Shown here in pieces: positions 63,501 through 64,000 of a stretch of 64,000 nt of DNA. Below the pieces are notes generated by a model. That model made no database searches, was not told the DNA's origin, and saw nothing but the letters and a program-made list of their open reading frames with translations. The first letter of the stretch is position 1, and every line of letters begins with the position of its first letter. The stretch is from Bacillus sp. CGMCC 1.16541. GTDB taxonomy: Bacteria > Bacillota > Bacilli > Bacillales > Bacillaceae_H. The stretch covers positions 1 to 64,000 of the forward strand of contig NZ_QFRU01000020.1 of the NCBI RefSeq assembly GCF_003184905.1, written 5' to 3'. A program made the translations under genes and the position numbers.

Positions 63501-64000
63501 TTAGCTATGACAACTTTCGCATTCTTCCACGACATCGTTTGATGTTGAACGTACATAATACGTCGTTTTCAACTTCTCCTTCCAAGCCATCACATGCAAA
63601 TCTAATAAATCCTTTGCACGAATGTCATTGCGAATATATAAATTAAAAGAAATGGATTGATCAATGTGACGTTGGCGTTTCGAATTTTGTTTAATACTCC
63701 ACTTTTGATCAATAAAATAAACGGATTTATAATACCAATTTGTCTTTTCAGTCAAATCAGGTGCAGTCACTGGTATCTTATAATCTTTCTTCTCTTCAGA
63801 ATAAAATTTACGAAAAATAGGGTCAATACTTGCTGTCGATCCCGCGATAATTGATGTCGATGAATTAGGTGCTACAGCCATTAAATATCCATTTCGAATA
63901 CCATGTGTTTTGACTTTTTCACGCAATTTATCCCACTTTTCACTTTTATATCCTCTGCTTGTAAAATAGGTTCCGGTTTGCCAACTCGAACCTTCAAACA
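63501..64000 (-). CDS. nrdA: Ribonucleotide reductase large subunit, C-terminal part (5' cut by window)
   Basis: The frame is open to the right edge, so only the last 166 residues are seen. VAPNSSTSIIAGSTASIDPI is the conserved class I substrate-site region. The C-terminus has the redox cysteine pair CESC four residues from the end, which re-reduces the active site. The small-subunit gene starts 16 bases after this stop, an operon. An apparent start at 63926 (TTG) is internal. Confidence 0.93.
   Translation of the reverse strand, partial: FEGSSWQTGTYFTSRGYKSEKWDKLREKVKTHGIRNGYLMAVAPNSSTSIIAGSTASIDPIFRKFYSEEKKDYKIPVTAPDLTEKTNWYYKSVYFIDQKWSIKQNSKRQRHIDQSISFNLYIRNDIRAKDLLDLHVMAWKEKLKTTYYVRSTSNDVVEECESCHS

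Noticed and set aside
1-64000. tRNA or rRNA genes
   Set aside because: No cloverleaf-like sequence with CCA end or rRNA core was recognised in any intergenic gap, though I could not run a scan.

Overview
The window comes from a low-GC Firmicute of the Bacillaceae. Gene content and order follow the Bacillus subtilis ytpT-ytpR-ytpQ-ytpP to ythA-ythB part of the chromosome almost gene for gene. Sporulation-linked genes (cse60), strong AGGAGG-type ribosome binding sites, T-box and SAM-I leaders, and Zur, Fur, CcpA and CcpN-type operators all fit. I cannot name the species. No rRNA, tRNA or CRISPR was seen. The right end is cut inside a ribonucleotide reductase large-subunit gene.

Layout. 0.2-9.6 kb: sftA, ytpR, ytpQ, ytpP, a PTS-IIC-like membrane protein, a DUF84 NTPase, ytoP, ytzB and ytnP. 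9.7-11.3 kb: an IS200/IS605-type element with a solo tnpB and a frameshifted ribbon-helix-helix ORF. 11.4-30 kb: trmB, ytzH, ytmP, amyX, an EAL protein, ytlQ, lrgAB, thpR, ytkP, a YwbF-like MFS transporter, pepV, ytzE, a small-subunit pseudouridine synthase, murJ, ytfP, cse60, a DUF2553-like gene and ytwF. 29.7-31.1 kb: an RNPP-type (NprR/PlcR-like) regulator with an adjacent, apparently frameshifted peptide pheromone gene. 31-45 kb: leuS with T-box, a GntP permease, yttB, ytzC, mnmL-mnmM, ytpA-ytpB, ytoA, a PAP2 phosphatase with a glycosyltransferase, and metK with a SAM riboswitch. 46-54 kb: pckA, ytmB, ytmA, the ytlA-ytlC-ytlD ABC transporter, ytkD, a holin-like gene, dps and ytzI. 54-64 kb: luxS, yidD, ytiB, a zinc-limitation cluster (COG0523 GTPase, zinc-binding lipoprotein, rpmE2), ythAB, a Fur-controlled DUF2325-flavodoxin pair, an acyl-CoA thioesterase and nrdB-nrdA.

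Most genes are housekeeping: tRNA modification (trmB, mnmL, mnmM), methionine/SAM metabolism (metK, luxS), gluconeogenesis (pckA), wall-precursor export (murJ) and nucleotide hygiene. Regulation is unusually readable. Three genes around 55.8-58.4 kb carry Zur-like boxes, a paired Fur box precedes the DUF2325-flavodoxin pair, and the pckA promoter holds an exact CcpN-consensus match.

The most interesting accessory features are four. First, the regulator plus propeptide pair, in which the propeptide has a tandem SDEDHP motif. Second, a two-hairpin intergenic element in three copies, whose arm differences stay paired only in minus-strand RNA. Third, the tnpB element with a divergent ribbon-helix-helix ORF. 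Fourth, a structured leader in front of yttB. Three small ORFs (the pheromone, the holin and the ribbon-helix-helix protein) each need a one-base change to read through, so either several small genes are decaying or the assembly should be checked there.
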